A DNA stretch of 60,963 nucleotides from Bacillus carboniphilus (GTDB lineage Bacteria > Bacillota > Bacilli > Bacillales > JC228), in NCBI RefSeq assembly GCF_039522365.1, contig NZ_BAAADJ010000018.1:1-60963 (forward strand). Reading direction: 5' to 3'. The notes below the pieces were generated by a model. The model was given only the letters and a program-made list of their open reading frames with translations. It made no database searches and was not told the DNA's origin. How positions within the stretch are numbered: position 1 is the first letter of the stretch; each line of letters opens with the position of its first letter. This document shows, piece after piece, positions 7,746-15,028 of this stretch. The position numbers and the translations under genes were made by a program.

Positions 7746-8702
7746 TTATCCCAAGTTATGGACCTTCTTGAGCTTCTCCAATTCACTCCCTAGGTATTTA
7801 GCCAGTTCAAGCATCCCATATTTTCCGGCATCGACCTCTGCATCAGCATTGTAATTGGTATTGGTATTTATATCGTACGTATACACCACACCATCCTGGT
7901 CCCGTATAAACTCTATTCCTGCTACTTTAATTTCATTTTCAAAAAGTACATTTTCAAAATCCTGAAGGAAGCCTTCATTAAATCCTTGGATGATTTGAAA
8001 CTTTGGCTTTTCCTCTACTTCTTCACCAACAGGGCAGAAGAGGTCATTGATTTGACAGGTGTCTGCAGGACATAATTCAAATCCTTCAGATGTGTCTACT
8101 TTTACCGCATATAAGAACTTACCACCAACGAATTCACAACGTGTAATAGAAGAATCAGGTGATTGGATATATTCTTGGATTAACGTAATTCCATCGACAG
8201 GTACCTCAAATGTTGGCCCATATACATATTCCTTAAGCGCTTCTATTGAATGGAAAAGTTGGACACCCAACCCTTTTCCTGCACGGTTGTGTTTCGTAAT
8301 AAACGTAGGTTTGTTTAACTTTTTAGCGGCTTCGATAATTTGGTCTTTTCCGACAGCCACAACAGTCTTCGGTGTCCGAACGCCAGCTTTTTCTAAAGCC
8401 ATATATTGATTAACCTTACTCACTTCTAGTCGCAATGCTCGACTTCCATTTATCACTTTTCGTCCATGTCGTTCTAACCAAGCTAAAACAGATTCAGTTA
8501 GTTCAGGTGCAAAGCGATGGTCTCGGGTATGTGAGGAGGCGCTCATACGACTATAGAAAACACCTTCAGGTGGTGCTTCAGATAGATCTATGACACCTTG
8601 GTCTAAGAACCATTGTTCATAAGGCAACTCTAATTCTTCCAAACGCTTAATTAAATGATCCGTCCATTCCTGATTTTCGTGAAGAACATATATTTTACTC
8701 AT
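7746..8702 (-). CDS. RimK-like ATP-grasp ligase (alpha-L-glutamate ligase-like)
   Basis: A 318-residue ATP-grasp enzyme; the family joins a carboxylate to an amine with ATP hydrolysis, often adding glutamate or another amino acid. Visible elements are the pre-grasp region to about residue 110, KVNQYMALEKAGVRTPKT, the flexible ATP loop FITKHNRAGKGLGVQLF, the adenine-contact segment TLIQEYI, and the magnesium-binding end VAGIEFIRDQ...YDINTNTNYN. Cys residues around CPADTC and LFCP are an unusual local cluster. The gene starts 18 bases after the LLM monooxygenase, with its own GGAGGAG, so the two form one S-box-controlled operon. The substrate is unknown; involvement in a sulfur metabolite pathway is an inference from the riboswitch. 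Confidence 0.82.
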   Translation of the reverse strand: MSKIYVLHENQEWTDHLIKRLEELELPYEQWFLDQGVIDLSEAPPEGVFYSRMSASSHTRDHRFAPELTESVLAWLERHGRKVINGSRALRLEVSKVNQYMALEKAGVRTPKTVVAVGKDQIIEAAKKLNKPTFITKHNRAGKGLGVQLFHSIEALKEYVYGPTFEVPVDGITLIQEYIQSPDSSITRCEFVGGKFLYAVKVDTSEGFELCPADTCQINDLFCPVGEEVEEKPKFQIIQGFNEGFLQDFENVLFENEIKVAGIEFIRDQDGVVYTYDINTNTNYNADAEVDAGKYGMLELAKYLGSELEKLKKVHNLG

Positions 8703-8720
8703 TATTTTTACTCCTCCTTA

Positions 8721-9767
8721 CTAAACTGTAGCTTTTCTTTTCGCTTCCACTAGTGGCATAACATCCGTAGAGAAGCGTTCCATTTCTTCAAGCTGTGGAG
8801 AGAATTGAAGGAGTAATAAGTCCACTCCAGCTTCCTCAAAAGCAATAATCTGGTCAGCAATTTGTTCAGGTGTTCCAATTAGATTTGGTCTTAATCCACG
8901 ATTTGAAACCGAATAGTCATATAATTTTACTTGTTGTTCAAGCTGAGACTTTCCAACAAAATCTTTGTATCCAGCATAAGCACTGGATTCCTTAACATCC
9001 GTTATTCTAGCTAACTCATGCTGTGCTTCTTCTTCAGTATCGCGGCAGATGACATAGGCAGCCATACCAAATGATTGGAAAGGTTCCTTACCAGCAGCTG
9101 ATCTACGTGCTTTCATATCATCAATCTTAGTTCGTACCTCATCTACTGTACCACCATGCATAACGTATGCATCGCAGTTATTGACAATAGCCTCTTTCCC
9201 CCGTGGACTTTCTCCTCCAGCGTAAAGGATTGGGTTTGGTGTTTGGACAGGTTTAGGAGAGAGATGTGTGTTTTTTAAGGAATAAAATTTACCATCGTGA
9301 TTGACAACATCCTTGGTCCATAGGCTTTTTAGAACTTCAATGAATTCTTCAGTGCGGTCATATCGCTCATCATGCTCCGTAAAAATCCCACCATATTGAC
9401 GGGCCTCTTCTTCCCACCATGCGGATACAACATTTAACGTAAATCGGCCGTTACTAATTCGGTCAATATTGGCAGCCATTTTTGCAGTAACAGCTGGATT
9501 GTGGAATCCAGGTCGGATGGCGGTCATAATTTCAATTTTACTCGTTACAGCAGCTAATGCTGCTGCTGTTGACCAAGCTTCTAGGGAGGGACTTTCAGGG
9601 CCTTTTATGTCATTTAAGTACAGTTCTGCAATAAGAGTCGTGTCATAGCCCCAATTTTCAGCGGATTGAATGACCTTTTTTGCATATTCAAATGTAGGTG
9701 GCATTTGCTCATCTTCTACATTTCGTAACCATCCGCCAAAAATGGGTAACCAAAATCCGTATTTCAT
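8721..9767 (-). CDS. LLM-class flavin-dependent monooxygenase (SsuD/SfnG/RutA-like)
   Basis: A 348-residue luciferase-like monooxygenase using FMNH2 from a separate reductase. Family marks are the start MKYGFWLPIFGGWLRN, DRISNGRFTLNVVSAWWEEEARQYG and HDERYDRTEEFIEVLKSLW in the core, and the ILYAGGESPRGKE flavin-phosphate region. Close relatives cleave C-S bonds of sulfonates or sulfones, or open pyrimidine rings. Direct SAM-riboswitch control makes a role in sulfur acquisition more likely. No flavin reductase or sulfonate transporter lies nearby, so the reductase partner must be elsewhere. It is the first gene of the operon, followed by the ATP-grasp ligase. Confidence 0.85.
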   Translation of the reverse strand: MKYGFWLPIFGGWLRNVEDEQMPPTFEYAKKVIQSAENWGYDTTLIAELYLNDIKGPESPSLEAWSTAAALAAVTSKIEIMTAIRPGFHNPAVTAKMAANIDRISNGRFTLNVVSAWWEEEARQYGGIFTEHDERYDRTEEFIEVLKSLWTKDVVNHDGKFYSLKNTHLSPKPVQTPNPILYAGGESPRGKEAIVNNCDAYVMHGGTVDEVRTKIDDMKARRSAAGKEPFQSFGMAAYVICRDTEEEAQHELARITDVKESSAYAGYKDFVGKSQLEQQVKLYDYSVSNRGLRPNLIGTPEQIADQIIAFEEAGVDLLLLQFSPQLEEMERFSTDVMPLVEAKRKATV

Positions 9768-9828
9768 TTCTCGTCATCTCCTGTTGGTTAATTTTTGAAT
9801 AAGAGTACACACTTTGCCTGTTGAACAT

Positions 9829-9978
9829 AAAAAAAGGACCTTCATAAGAAGAAGGTCCTGAGTAGGCTTAAATCTTCTTATCTTCTAGACTGCTAAAAGT
9901 CTACTGGAATTAGCACCTGGGCCAAAAGGCTGGTTGCTGAGATGTCATCGGGCCAGTCCCTACATCTCTCTTGATAAG
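9829..9978 (-). promoter_or_regulatory. SAM-I (S-box) riboswitch with terminator
   Basis: Read on the minus strand, the leader has the S-box consensus in order: CTTATCAAGAGA, GGGACTGGCCCGATGA, CAGCAACC, GGTGCTAATTCC and a closing GATAAG that pairs with the opening CTTATC (9973-9978 with 9877-9882). A terminator follows: AGGACCTT (9836-9843) and AAGGTCCT (9852-9859), then a run of seven U. The 3' strand of P1 (GATAAGAAG) can also pair with CTTCTTATG in the terminator loop region, giving the expected antiterminator. High SAM should therefore switch the downstream monooxygenase/ligase operon off. Confidence 0.95.
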
Positions 9979-10089
9979 GAATCAATATGTAGTTTTCATA
10001 TAAGCAAAGTATGTTTTAATAAATATATAATACAAAGGGGAATATATGCAAGAGTTTTGTTTCGGAACTCGAAAATTATCTTTTGACCT

Positions 10090-10152
10090 CAGAACAAGTA
10101 TCTGTCACCGTCCGAAACTTGTTGAAAAATAGTTAAACAAACGTTTGTTTAA
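10090..10152. repeat. Composite repeat: GTC..GAAACTTGTTGAA module plus 20-bp palindrome
   Basis: TCTGTCACCGTCCGAAACTTGTTGAAAAATAG is directly joined to the perfect palindrome TTAAACAAACGTTTGTTTAA (10133-10152). The same joined arrangement occurs at 14287-14343 and, inverted, at 19240-19293. It is one of two palindromes downstream of asnA. Confidence 0.85.
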
Positions 10153-10180
10153 ATCTCCTCAAAGAAAAGTGGGCAAAAGC

Positions 10181-10200
10181 TTAAACAAACGTTTGTTTAA
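10181..10200. repeat. 20-bp palindrome, copy 2
   Basis: A second perfect TTAAACAAACGTTTGTTTAA, 28 bases after the previous copy and 13 bases beyond the asnA stop codon. The pair could form adjacent cruciforms or bind a dimeric protein twice. Confidence 0.9.
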
Positions 10201-10213
10201 AACTTCAAACTCC

Positions 10214-11224
10214 CTATAAAAGAGGGATATTAGCCAGTTTGCATTCTTGAATAATGTCATCGTTCCAAACGGAAACCTGCACTTCTCCAATGTGGATTTT
10301 TTTAAGTAAGAACATACACAATCGTGACTTACCTATTCCTCCACCAATTGAGAAAGGAAGCAACCCTTTTAACACGGCTTGGTGATATTCGAGTTTACTC
10401 CGCTCTTCATTCCCAGATTGTTTTAATTGTTTAATCAATGATTCTGCATTCACTCTAATCCCCATCGAAGAAACCTCTAGAGCCTTTTGTATTTCGGGAT
10501 ACCAAAAAATAATATCACCGTTTAAAGCCCAATCATCGTAATCAGGTGAACGCCCATCGTGTTTTTCACCTGACCGCAACTCCCCACCAATTTGCATGAT
10601 AAAAACAGCTCCAAATTCTTTTGCTATTTTATTTTCCCTTTCTTTTGGAGACACGCCAGGGTATCGATCTTCAAGTTGTTGAGAAGTTATAAAGGTAATT
10701 TCATTCGGTAAAATGGGATTCAGTAAAGGAAACTTTTGATACAGATACTCTTCCGTTTCTTTTATAGCTTTATAAATCGTCTGGACTTCGGTTACTAAAT
10801 TGTCTAAGTTTCGTTGTTCGCAAGAAATGACCTTCTCCCAATCCCATTGATCCACGTAAATGGAATGAAGGCAATCCAACATCTCATCTCTTCTAATTGC
10901 ATTCATGTTTGTATAAATGCCCGAGCCAACTGGAATGTTGTATTTTTTTAAGGCATTTCGTTTCCATTTTGCTAAAGATTGAACAATCTCGAGATTATCT
11001 CTAAGATCGTACGCCTCAAATGATACTACTCTTTCAACACCATTTAAATTGTCGTTTAGCCCTGTACCATTTTTTAAAAACAGGGGAGCAGATATTTCAA
11101 TTAAATGTAGCTCCTTTGACAGTTTGTTCTCAAAAAATTCTTTTAATTGCTTTATGGCTAATTCCGTTTGAATTAGGTTTAACTTTGATTTGTATTCACT
11201 TGGTGTTACGGGTGTATTTGTCAA
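10214..11224 (-). CDS. asnA: Aspartate--ammonia ligase (asparagine synthetase A)
   Basis: Cytoplasmic AsnA makes asparagine from aspartate, ammonia and ATP through an aspartyl-adenylate; it is related to class II tRNA synthetases. Recognisable stretches include LIEISAPLFLKNGTGLNDNLNGVERVVSF, WKRNALKKYNIPVGSGIYTNMNAIRRDE, IHSIYVDQWDWEKVI-like residues, MQIGGELRSGEKHDGRSPDYDDW and LPFSIGGGIGKSRLCM. The length (~336) matches the family. GGAGG at 11235-11239 abuts a first TTG but is nine bases from the TTG at 11224, which I take as the start. It is divergent from ykvR. Two palindromic repeats lie just after the stop. Confidence 0.93.
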   Translation of the reverse strand: MTNTPVTPSEYKSKLNLIQTELAIKQLKEFFENKLSKELHLIEISAPLFLKNGTGLNDNLNGVERVVSFEAYDLRDNLEIVQSLAKWKRNALKKYNIPVGSGIYTNMNAIRRDEMLDCLHSIYVDQWDWEKVISCEQRNLDNLVTEVQTIYKAIKETEEYLYQKFPLLNPILPNEITFITSQQLEDRYPGVSPKERENKIAKEFGAVFIMQIGGELRSGEKHDGRSPDYDDWALNGDIIFWYPEIQKALEVSSMGIRVNAESLIKQLKQSGNEERSKLEYHQAVLKGLLPFSIGGGIGKSRLCMFLLKKIHIGEVQVSVWNDDIIQECKLANIPLL

Positions 11225-11395
11225 ATAGATCAACCTCCAACTTCCGATAGAAAACAGTATCCTTGCCTTTTACTTTATGAAGAGAGAAAAGAGGTGTGCG
11301 AGATGACAAAGCCCATTGTGATATGCAAAATGTTCATGAATATCCACTTAAATGATAATCCTAGGTGTATACTTTCCTTTGAGGTGAATCCATAT

Positions 11396-11707
11396 ATGGA
11401 AATTATCATTATTAATGATGTGTCAATAGAGGCTACCAACTATAAGGAGGAACGAGTGGGAGATAAAGGTAGGATGAAAATTAGTTTTGATTTTAAAGTA
11501 GAACATCTTAGGTACCACGAAATTACTACGATGCTATATGCAAACAACTTTAAGGTAAAAATCCCAAAAAAAAATCTTGATTTTGAGGCAGAAATTTCCT
11601 CCTATTCAACATCCGTCACAAACCTGTATGAGGTTGGAGCTGTTGGAGATTTTGCTCTATCGTTAATAGAAAAAGAGAAGGATGAACACACGGGAAGCAA
11701 ACCTTGA
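11396..11707 (+). CDS. ykvR: DUF3219 family protein YkvR
   Basis: About 103 residues. The segment from INDVSIEATNYKE through LYANNFKVKIPKKNLDFEAEISSYSTSVTNLYEVGAVGDF is readily recognised as the YkvR/DUF3219 family, small cytoplasmic proteins of unknown function. The reading frame continues upstream to 11294, but the family starts here, and GAGGTG lies nine bases before this ATG. The upstream stretch probably holds the promoter. A stem-loop separates it from the convergent DUF421 gene. Function unknown. Confidence 0.75.
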   Translation: MEIIIINDVSIEATNYKEERVGDKGRMKISFDFKVEHLRYHEITTMLYANNFKVKIPKKNLDFEAEISSYSTSVTNLYEVGAVGDFALSLIEKEKDEHTGSKP

Positions 11708-11722
11708 TTCCGGTTTGCTTCC
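11693..11722. terminator. Stem-loop between convergent genes
   Basis: GGAAGCAAACC (11693-11703) pairs perfectly with GGTTTGCTTCC (11712-11722). Neither side carries a good T tract, so termination would be weak. It overlaps the end of ykvR. Confidence 0.55.
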
Positions 11723-11727
11723 TTGTA

Positions 11728-12426
11728 TTAGTGGAGTAGGTTTTCCTTACTGTCCACAAAAAGTGAACCATCTTTTTGGACTTCCGCATAAAAGACTTCG
11801 GATGGAGAGTGAATCCCTTTCTGTTTTAATTGTTGATAGAGCCATGCTTGATCTAGATGTAATTTAGATAAATTATCTGAAAGTACGTGTCCATCAGAAA
11901 TAACAGCTGTTTCTAGTGAGACCACTTTCCGAGCTGTTGTTGGTATATTCATATCCTTTTTGGTTATAGTCTGTCTTTCTTCTTTTCTTAATACGGAGAT
12001 ATTTCCATTGGTTTCGAGCACTGCATACTCCACATCAGCCATCGAAAAAATGTTTTTTTGTCGGAGCATGGCTGTTAAGGAATCCAAATCCAAGCGAGAT
12101 TGCCGCATAGCACTTTCTATAATTTTTCCTTCTTTTATCACGACGGTAGGGGTACCAGAAACAACTTTTCTAGCTCTCTTCGAATTGATATCGATAAAAT
12201 CCATGACCAGGGTGAATATAGTCCATCCGACCAGAGATAAAACGCCATTTCGTATACTGAGGTTTTGATTAACAACTAAATTGGCTGCGATTGAGCCAAT
12301 GGCTATTGATGAAACAAAATTGAAGAAGGTCATTTGGCTAATTTCTTTTCTTCCCATGATTCTAGTTAATGTAAATAAAACAATAAAGCCTAAAGCCACT
12401 CTAAGAAACAATTCTAACGTACTCAT
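11728..12426 (-). CDS. DUF421 family membrane protein (YetF-like)
   Basis: A 232-residue protein with about three N-terminal membrane segments (LFLRVALGFIVLFTLTRIMG, FVSSIAIGSIAANLVV, LVGWTIFTLVMDF). A cytosolic domain follows, containing the family's VVSGTPTVVIKEGKI and LTAMLRQKNIFSMADVEYAVLETNG motifs plus a second similar unit near the C-terminus. DUF421 proteins such as YetF and YrbG are spore or membrane associated, with unclear biochemical roles. The ATG at 12426 follows AGAAAGG at proper spacing; the frame extends further upstream without support. Confidence 0.87.
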   Translation of the reverse strand: MSTLELFLRVALGFIVLFTLTRIMGRKEISQMTFFNFVSSIAIGSIAANLVVNQNLSIRNGVLSLVGWTIFTLVMDFIDINSKRARKVVSGTPTVVIKEGKIIESAMRQSRLDLDSLTAMLRQKNIFSMADVEYAVLETNGNISVLRKEERQTITKKDMNIPTTARKVVSLETAVISDGHVLSDNLSKLHLDQAWLYQQLKQKGIHSPSEVFYAEVQKDGSLFVDSKENLLH

Positions 12427-12532
12427 ACTACACATCCTTTCTATTTTAAGAATTCTAAAACTCAATCCAATATTTAGCATAAATACTATTTTATAAGTTG
12501 CTCAATTGTAACCGAGTTTATGCTTTTGAGTA

Positions 12533-12554
12533 TTTAAACAAACGTTTGTTTAAA
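12533..12554. repeat. 22-bp palindrome, copy 3
   Basis: The palindrome extends to 24 bases here with matching A/T flanks. It lies in the divergent region between the DUF421 gene and the MarR gene, about 50 bases upstream of the predicted MarR promoter. It is one of the few copies near a promoter. Confidence 0.9.
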
Positions 12555-12601
12555 TATGATGGTTTACGATGTTTATTAAAGGTTAAAATGTTTTCCATTA
12601 C

Positions 12602-12642
12602 TTGTAGGAGTAGGTTTATTTGTGATATAGTTACCTAGGTAA
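12602..12642 (+). promoter_or_regulatory. Promoter with MarR-type operator
   Basis: TTGTAG (12602-12607), an 18-base spacer and TATAGT (12626-12631) form a plausible promoter. TTACCTAGGTAA (12631-12642) is a perfect 12-bp palindrome overlapping the end of the -10. The downstream gene encodes a MarR protein, so autorepression at this palindrome is the simplest reading. Confidence 0.65.
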
Positions 12643-12665
12643 ATAATTTTTGAGGCGGAGTAAAT

Positions 12666-13085
12666 ATGGAAGATCATCGTTTATTTCACGGAATACATCA
12701 GCTATCAAGGCTATTGCATAAGCACTTAAATATAACGCTCCAACCATATGGATTGTATAGTGCACAATGGTCTGTTTTGTACGTGCTAAGGACAAAAGGA
12801 ACATCAACACAATCAGAGCTGTGTGAATATCTCGCTGTTGAAGCACCACCAATGACAAGGTTGATTCAGCGATTGGTCAAACAAGGATACGTCAGTCAAG
12901 TAACAAGCGAAAGGGACAAGCGTGTCAAATATATACAACTAAGTGAAAAAGCAATTAAAGAATTTCCAATTTGGGAAAAAGCTGTACTTGATATGAATGA
13001 GTCATTAGTGAGAAATTTTCCTGAAGACTCCCAAGAGAAGCTTGCTGCTTTAATTAAAAATTGGCTGACTCAGTTAGAAAAATAA
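12666..13085 (+). CDS. MarR family transcriptional regulator
   Basis: A 139-residue winged-helix repressor. The core has QWSVLYVLRTKGTSTQSELCEYLAVEAPPMTRLIQRLVKQGYVSQVTSERDKRVKYIQLSEKA, with the wing DKRVKYIQL. GGCGGAG precedes the ATG. The next gene, an MFS exporter, follows after 30 bases and is probably in the same operon, a common arrangement in which a small-molecule ligand releases the repressor and induces efflux. B. subtilis YwoH/YwoG is a comparable pair. The ligand is unknown. Confidence 0.9.
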   Translation: MEDHRLFHGIHQLSRLLHKHLNITLQPYGLYSAQWSVLYVLRTKGTSTQSELCEYLAVEAPPMTRLIQRLVKQGYVSQVTSERDKRVKYIQLSEKAIKEFPIWEKAVLDMNESLVRNFPEDSQEKLAALIKNWLTQLEK

Positions 13086-13115
13086 TTTTGTTATATACAT
13101 CAAGGGGGAACATAA

Positions 13116-14327
13116 ATGAGCAAACCTGCTTTATGGACGAAGGATTTTATCTTCGTGTCAGTTAGTAATTTCTTTGTGTTTCTAACTTTTTATTATTTGT
13201 TAGTAACACTTCCCATTTATACGATTGAAGATTTGCAGGGAGGAGGGACAGAAGCAGGGTTAATCGTAACGGTATTCTTAATCTCTGCGATTATTTCAAG
13301 GCCATTAACCGGGAATTGGATATCACGGTATGGTACGAAGGTAATCTTTATCATATCGTTAACGCTTTTCTTTTTAGGAGCAGCTTTATATTTTTTCCCA
13401 TCCACCATTGGCAGTTTACTAGTTCTTCGTTTTTTCCATGGAATCGGATTTGGGATGGTAACAACAGCAACCGGTACAATTGTTGCAAATATCATACCTG
13501 ACTCACGACGAGGAGAAGGAATGGGATATTACGCTCTTTTTATGAATTTAGCAATGGTCATGGGGCCATTCTTAGGTTTAACAGCGATGCAAAACTGGGG
13601 AATTGAAGTAACATTTACCTTAACTACACTTTGTGCTTTTATTGCTCTTGGTATTGGAGTATTGGTCCAACTACCTAAAGCGAAAGAAGATGCTTCATTA
13701 GCTCCTAAAAGAGAAAAAATGAGCTTTCGTTTTGGGGATATGTTTGAAGCCAGTGCAGTCAAGATCTCCCTAGTTGGGGCTTTCTTTGCAATCACCTATT
13801 CTTCTATCCTTTCATTCGTATCTGTATATGCAAATGATAATGGACTAGCCGAAGTGTCTAGTTTCTTTTTTGTTGTGTATGCGGCTGTATTGTTGCTCTC
13901 AAGGCCATTTACTGGAAAATGGTATGACCGATTCGGTGCGAATGTCATAATCTATCCGGCCTTGGTTATTTTTGCTGTAGGTATGTTTATTCTGAGTGGG
14001 GCACATACAGCCTTGCTATTCTTACTAGCAGCTGGATTTATTGGGTTAGGATGGGGGACTGTATTCCCAAGCTTTCAAACGATTGCAATCCAAGAGGCAC
14101 CGCCAGCTAAAAGAGGGGTTGCTACTGCTACTTTCTTATCGATTTTTGATGTAGGTATTGGATTTGGGTCATTCATAGTGGGGGTTATTGGAGGCCAAAT
14201 CGGCTTTAGTTCCTTATACTTCTACGGATCCTTCTTCATCCTAGCAGGAATTCTTTTATACTACTTCCTTCATGGATCTAACCACCAAGTGCCTGCGACC
14301 ACTCAGAATTTGTCAAATAATAGTTAA
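13116..14327 (+). CDS. MFS transporter, DHA1-like exporter
   Basis: A 403-residue major facilitator protein with 12 predicted membrane segments. It has the loop 2-3 motif (SRPLTGNWISRYGTK), the duplicated SRPFTGKWYDRFGANV in the second half, and an antiporter-like stretch in helix 5 (GEGMGYYALFMNLAMVMGPFLG). Co-transcription with the MarR gene suggests drug or metabolite efflux. The last ~14 residues (from HQVPATTQNL) are encoded by the intergenic repeat, and the stop codon lies inside the palindrome at 14324-14343. The natural C-terminus has therefore probably been replaced or extended by repeat insertion. Confidence 0.88.
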   Translation: MSKPALWTKDFIFVSVSNFFVFLTFYYLLVTLPIYTIEDLQGGGTEAGLIVTVFLISAIISRPLTGNWISRYGTKVIFIISLTLFFLGAALYFFPSTIGSLLVLRFFHGIGFGMVTTATGTIVANIIPDSRRGEGMGYYALFMNLAMVMGPFLGLTAMQNWGIEVTFTLTTLCAFIALGIGVLVQLPKAKEDASLAPKREKMSFRFGDMFEASAVKISLVGAFFAITYSSILSFVSVYANDNGLAEVSSFFFVVYAAVLLLSRPFTGKWYDRFGANVIIYPALVIFAVGMFILSGAHTALLFLLAAGFIGLGWGTVFPSFQTIAIQEAPPAKRGVATATFLSIFDVGIGFGSFIVGVIGGQIGFSSLYFYGSFFILAGILLYYFLHGSNHQVPATTQNLSNNS

Positions 14328-14343
14328 ACAAACGTTTGTTTAA
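14287..14343. repeat. Composite repeat overlapping the end of the MFS gene
   Basis: AAGTGCCTGCGACCACTCAG, AATTTGTCAAATAATAG and then the perfect 20-bp palindrome at 14324-14343. It contains the final codons and stop codon of the exporter gene. Confidence 0.85.
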
Positions 14344-14360
14344 TGCTACGTTAAATAGTT

Positions 14361-14404
14361 AAGAGTCGACTTTTCGATTGTATTGAGGAGTCGACTCTTT
14401 TTGT
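14361..14404 (+). terminator. Terminator of the marR-MFS operon
   Basis: AAGAGTCGACT (14361-14371) pairs with AGTCGACTCTT (14389-14399), followed by TTTTTG. Confidence 0.88.
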
Positions 14405-14435
14405 TTAATTCGTATAAGATATAATCTAAAGCTGA

Positions 14436-14858
14436 TTAAGTCCCCGGCCCGAGTGATTTAATACCCATCGGCTGTACTATGTCGGTGAAGGTACTAGTGA
14501 CTATAGGTTTTGAGAAGATCCCAATACATTTCAATGTGTTAGAACCCGTATTTTGTATGGAGTGTGGAGCCATTTCTGGAATGATAGTCATCGAGCCTTC
14601 TGATAAAGCCGATGTACTGTTACCAATTGTAGCCTTAGCTGATCCATTTAGAATCAGCACAATTTCTTCTGCGCTATCCGTATGTTCAGCAAGCATGTTT
14701 CCAGGATCTAATTCAAAATAGACGACAGATAATTCTTTTGCTTCAAAACCAGACCAAAAGGGAAATTCCTTTGTCAGTGGCATGGAAACTCGCCACCTCT
14801 TTGCTGAATCACATTCTTGCCAAGCTTCTAGTAGCTTCAAATTATTAATATCAATCAT
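14436..14858 (-). CDS. Cupin domain-containing protein
   Basis: A 140-residue single-domain cupin. The first motif appears as VYFELDPGNMLAEHTDSAEEIVLILNGSAKATIG; the second as PHSIQNTGSNTLKCIGIF, after SEGSMTIIPEMA. Metal ligands would be the His and Glu residues of AEHTDSAEE and the His of APHS. AGGAG lies eight bases before the ATG. It is monocistronic, downstream of the tct genes but separated from them by a terminator. Small cupins bind or modify many ligands; no specific role can be assigned. Confidence 0.85.
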   Translation of the reverse strand: MIDINNLKLLEAWQECDSAKRWRVSMPLTKEFPFWSGFEAKELSVVYFELDPGNMLAEHTDSAEEIVLILNGSAKATIGNSTSALSEGSMTIIPEMAPHSIQNTGSNTLKCIGIFSKPIVTSTFTDIVQPMGIKSLGPGT

Positions 14859-14955
14859 TTTTTCAACTCCTAAAACAGAGTAATTTATGTTTCTATTAAG
14901 TTGTTATGCGGTGATTGTCTAATTTATGAGTCTAGATACCTAATTTTCACATAAG

Positions 14956-15000
14956 AAAAACCAATCCCAGCCTGTAGAAAATGACGAGCATAGGATTGGT
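14956..15000 (-). terminator. Terminator of the tctCBA operon
   Basis: On the minus strand ACCAATCC (complement of 14993-15000) pairs with GGATTGGT (complement of 14960-14967), followed by TTTTTC. It lies just beyond the tctA stop codon. Confidence 0.8.
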
Positions 15001-15028
15001 ATTCATAAACACACTAAAAAGCCACTGA

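Noticed and set aside
10133-10200. The palindrome pair as a terminator of asnA
   Set aside because: The stems are A/T-rich with no T tract, and the same sequence occurs at sites that are not gene ends.
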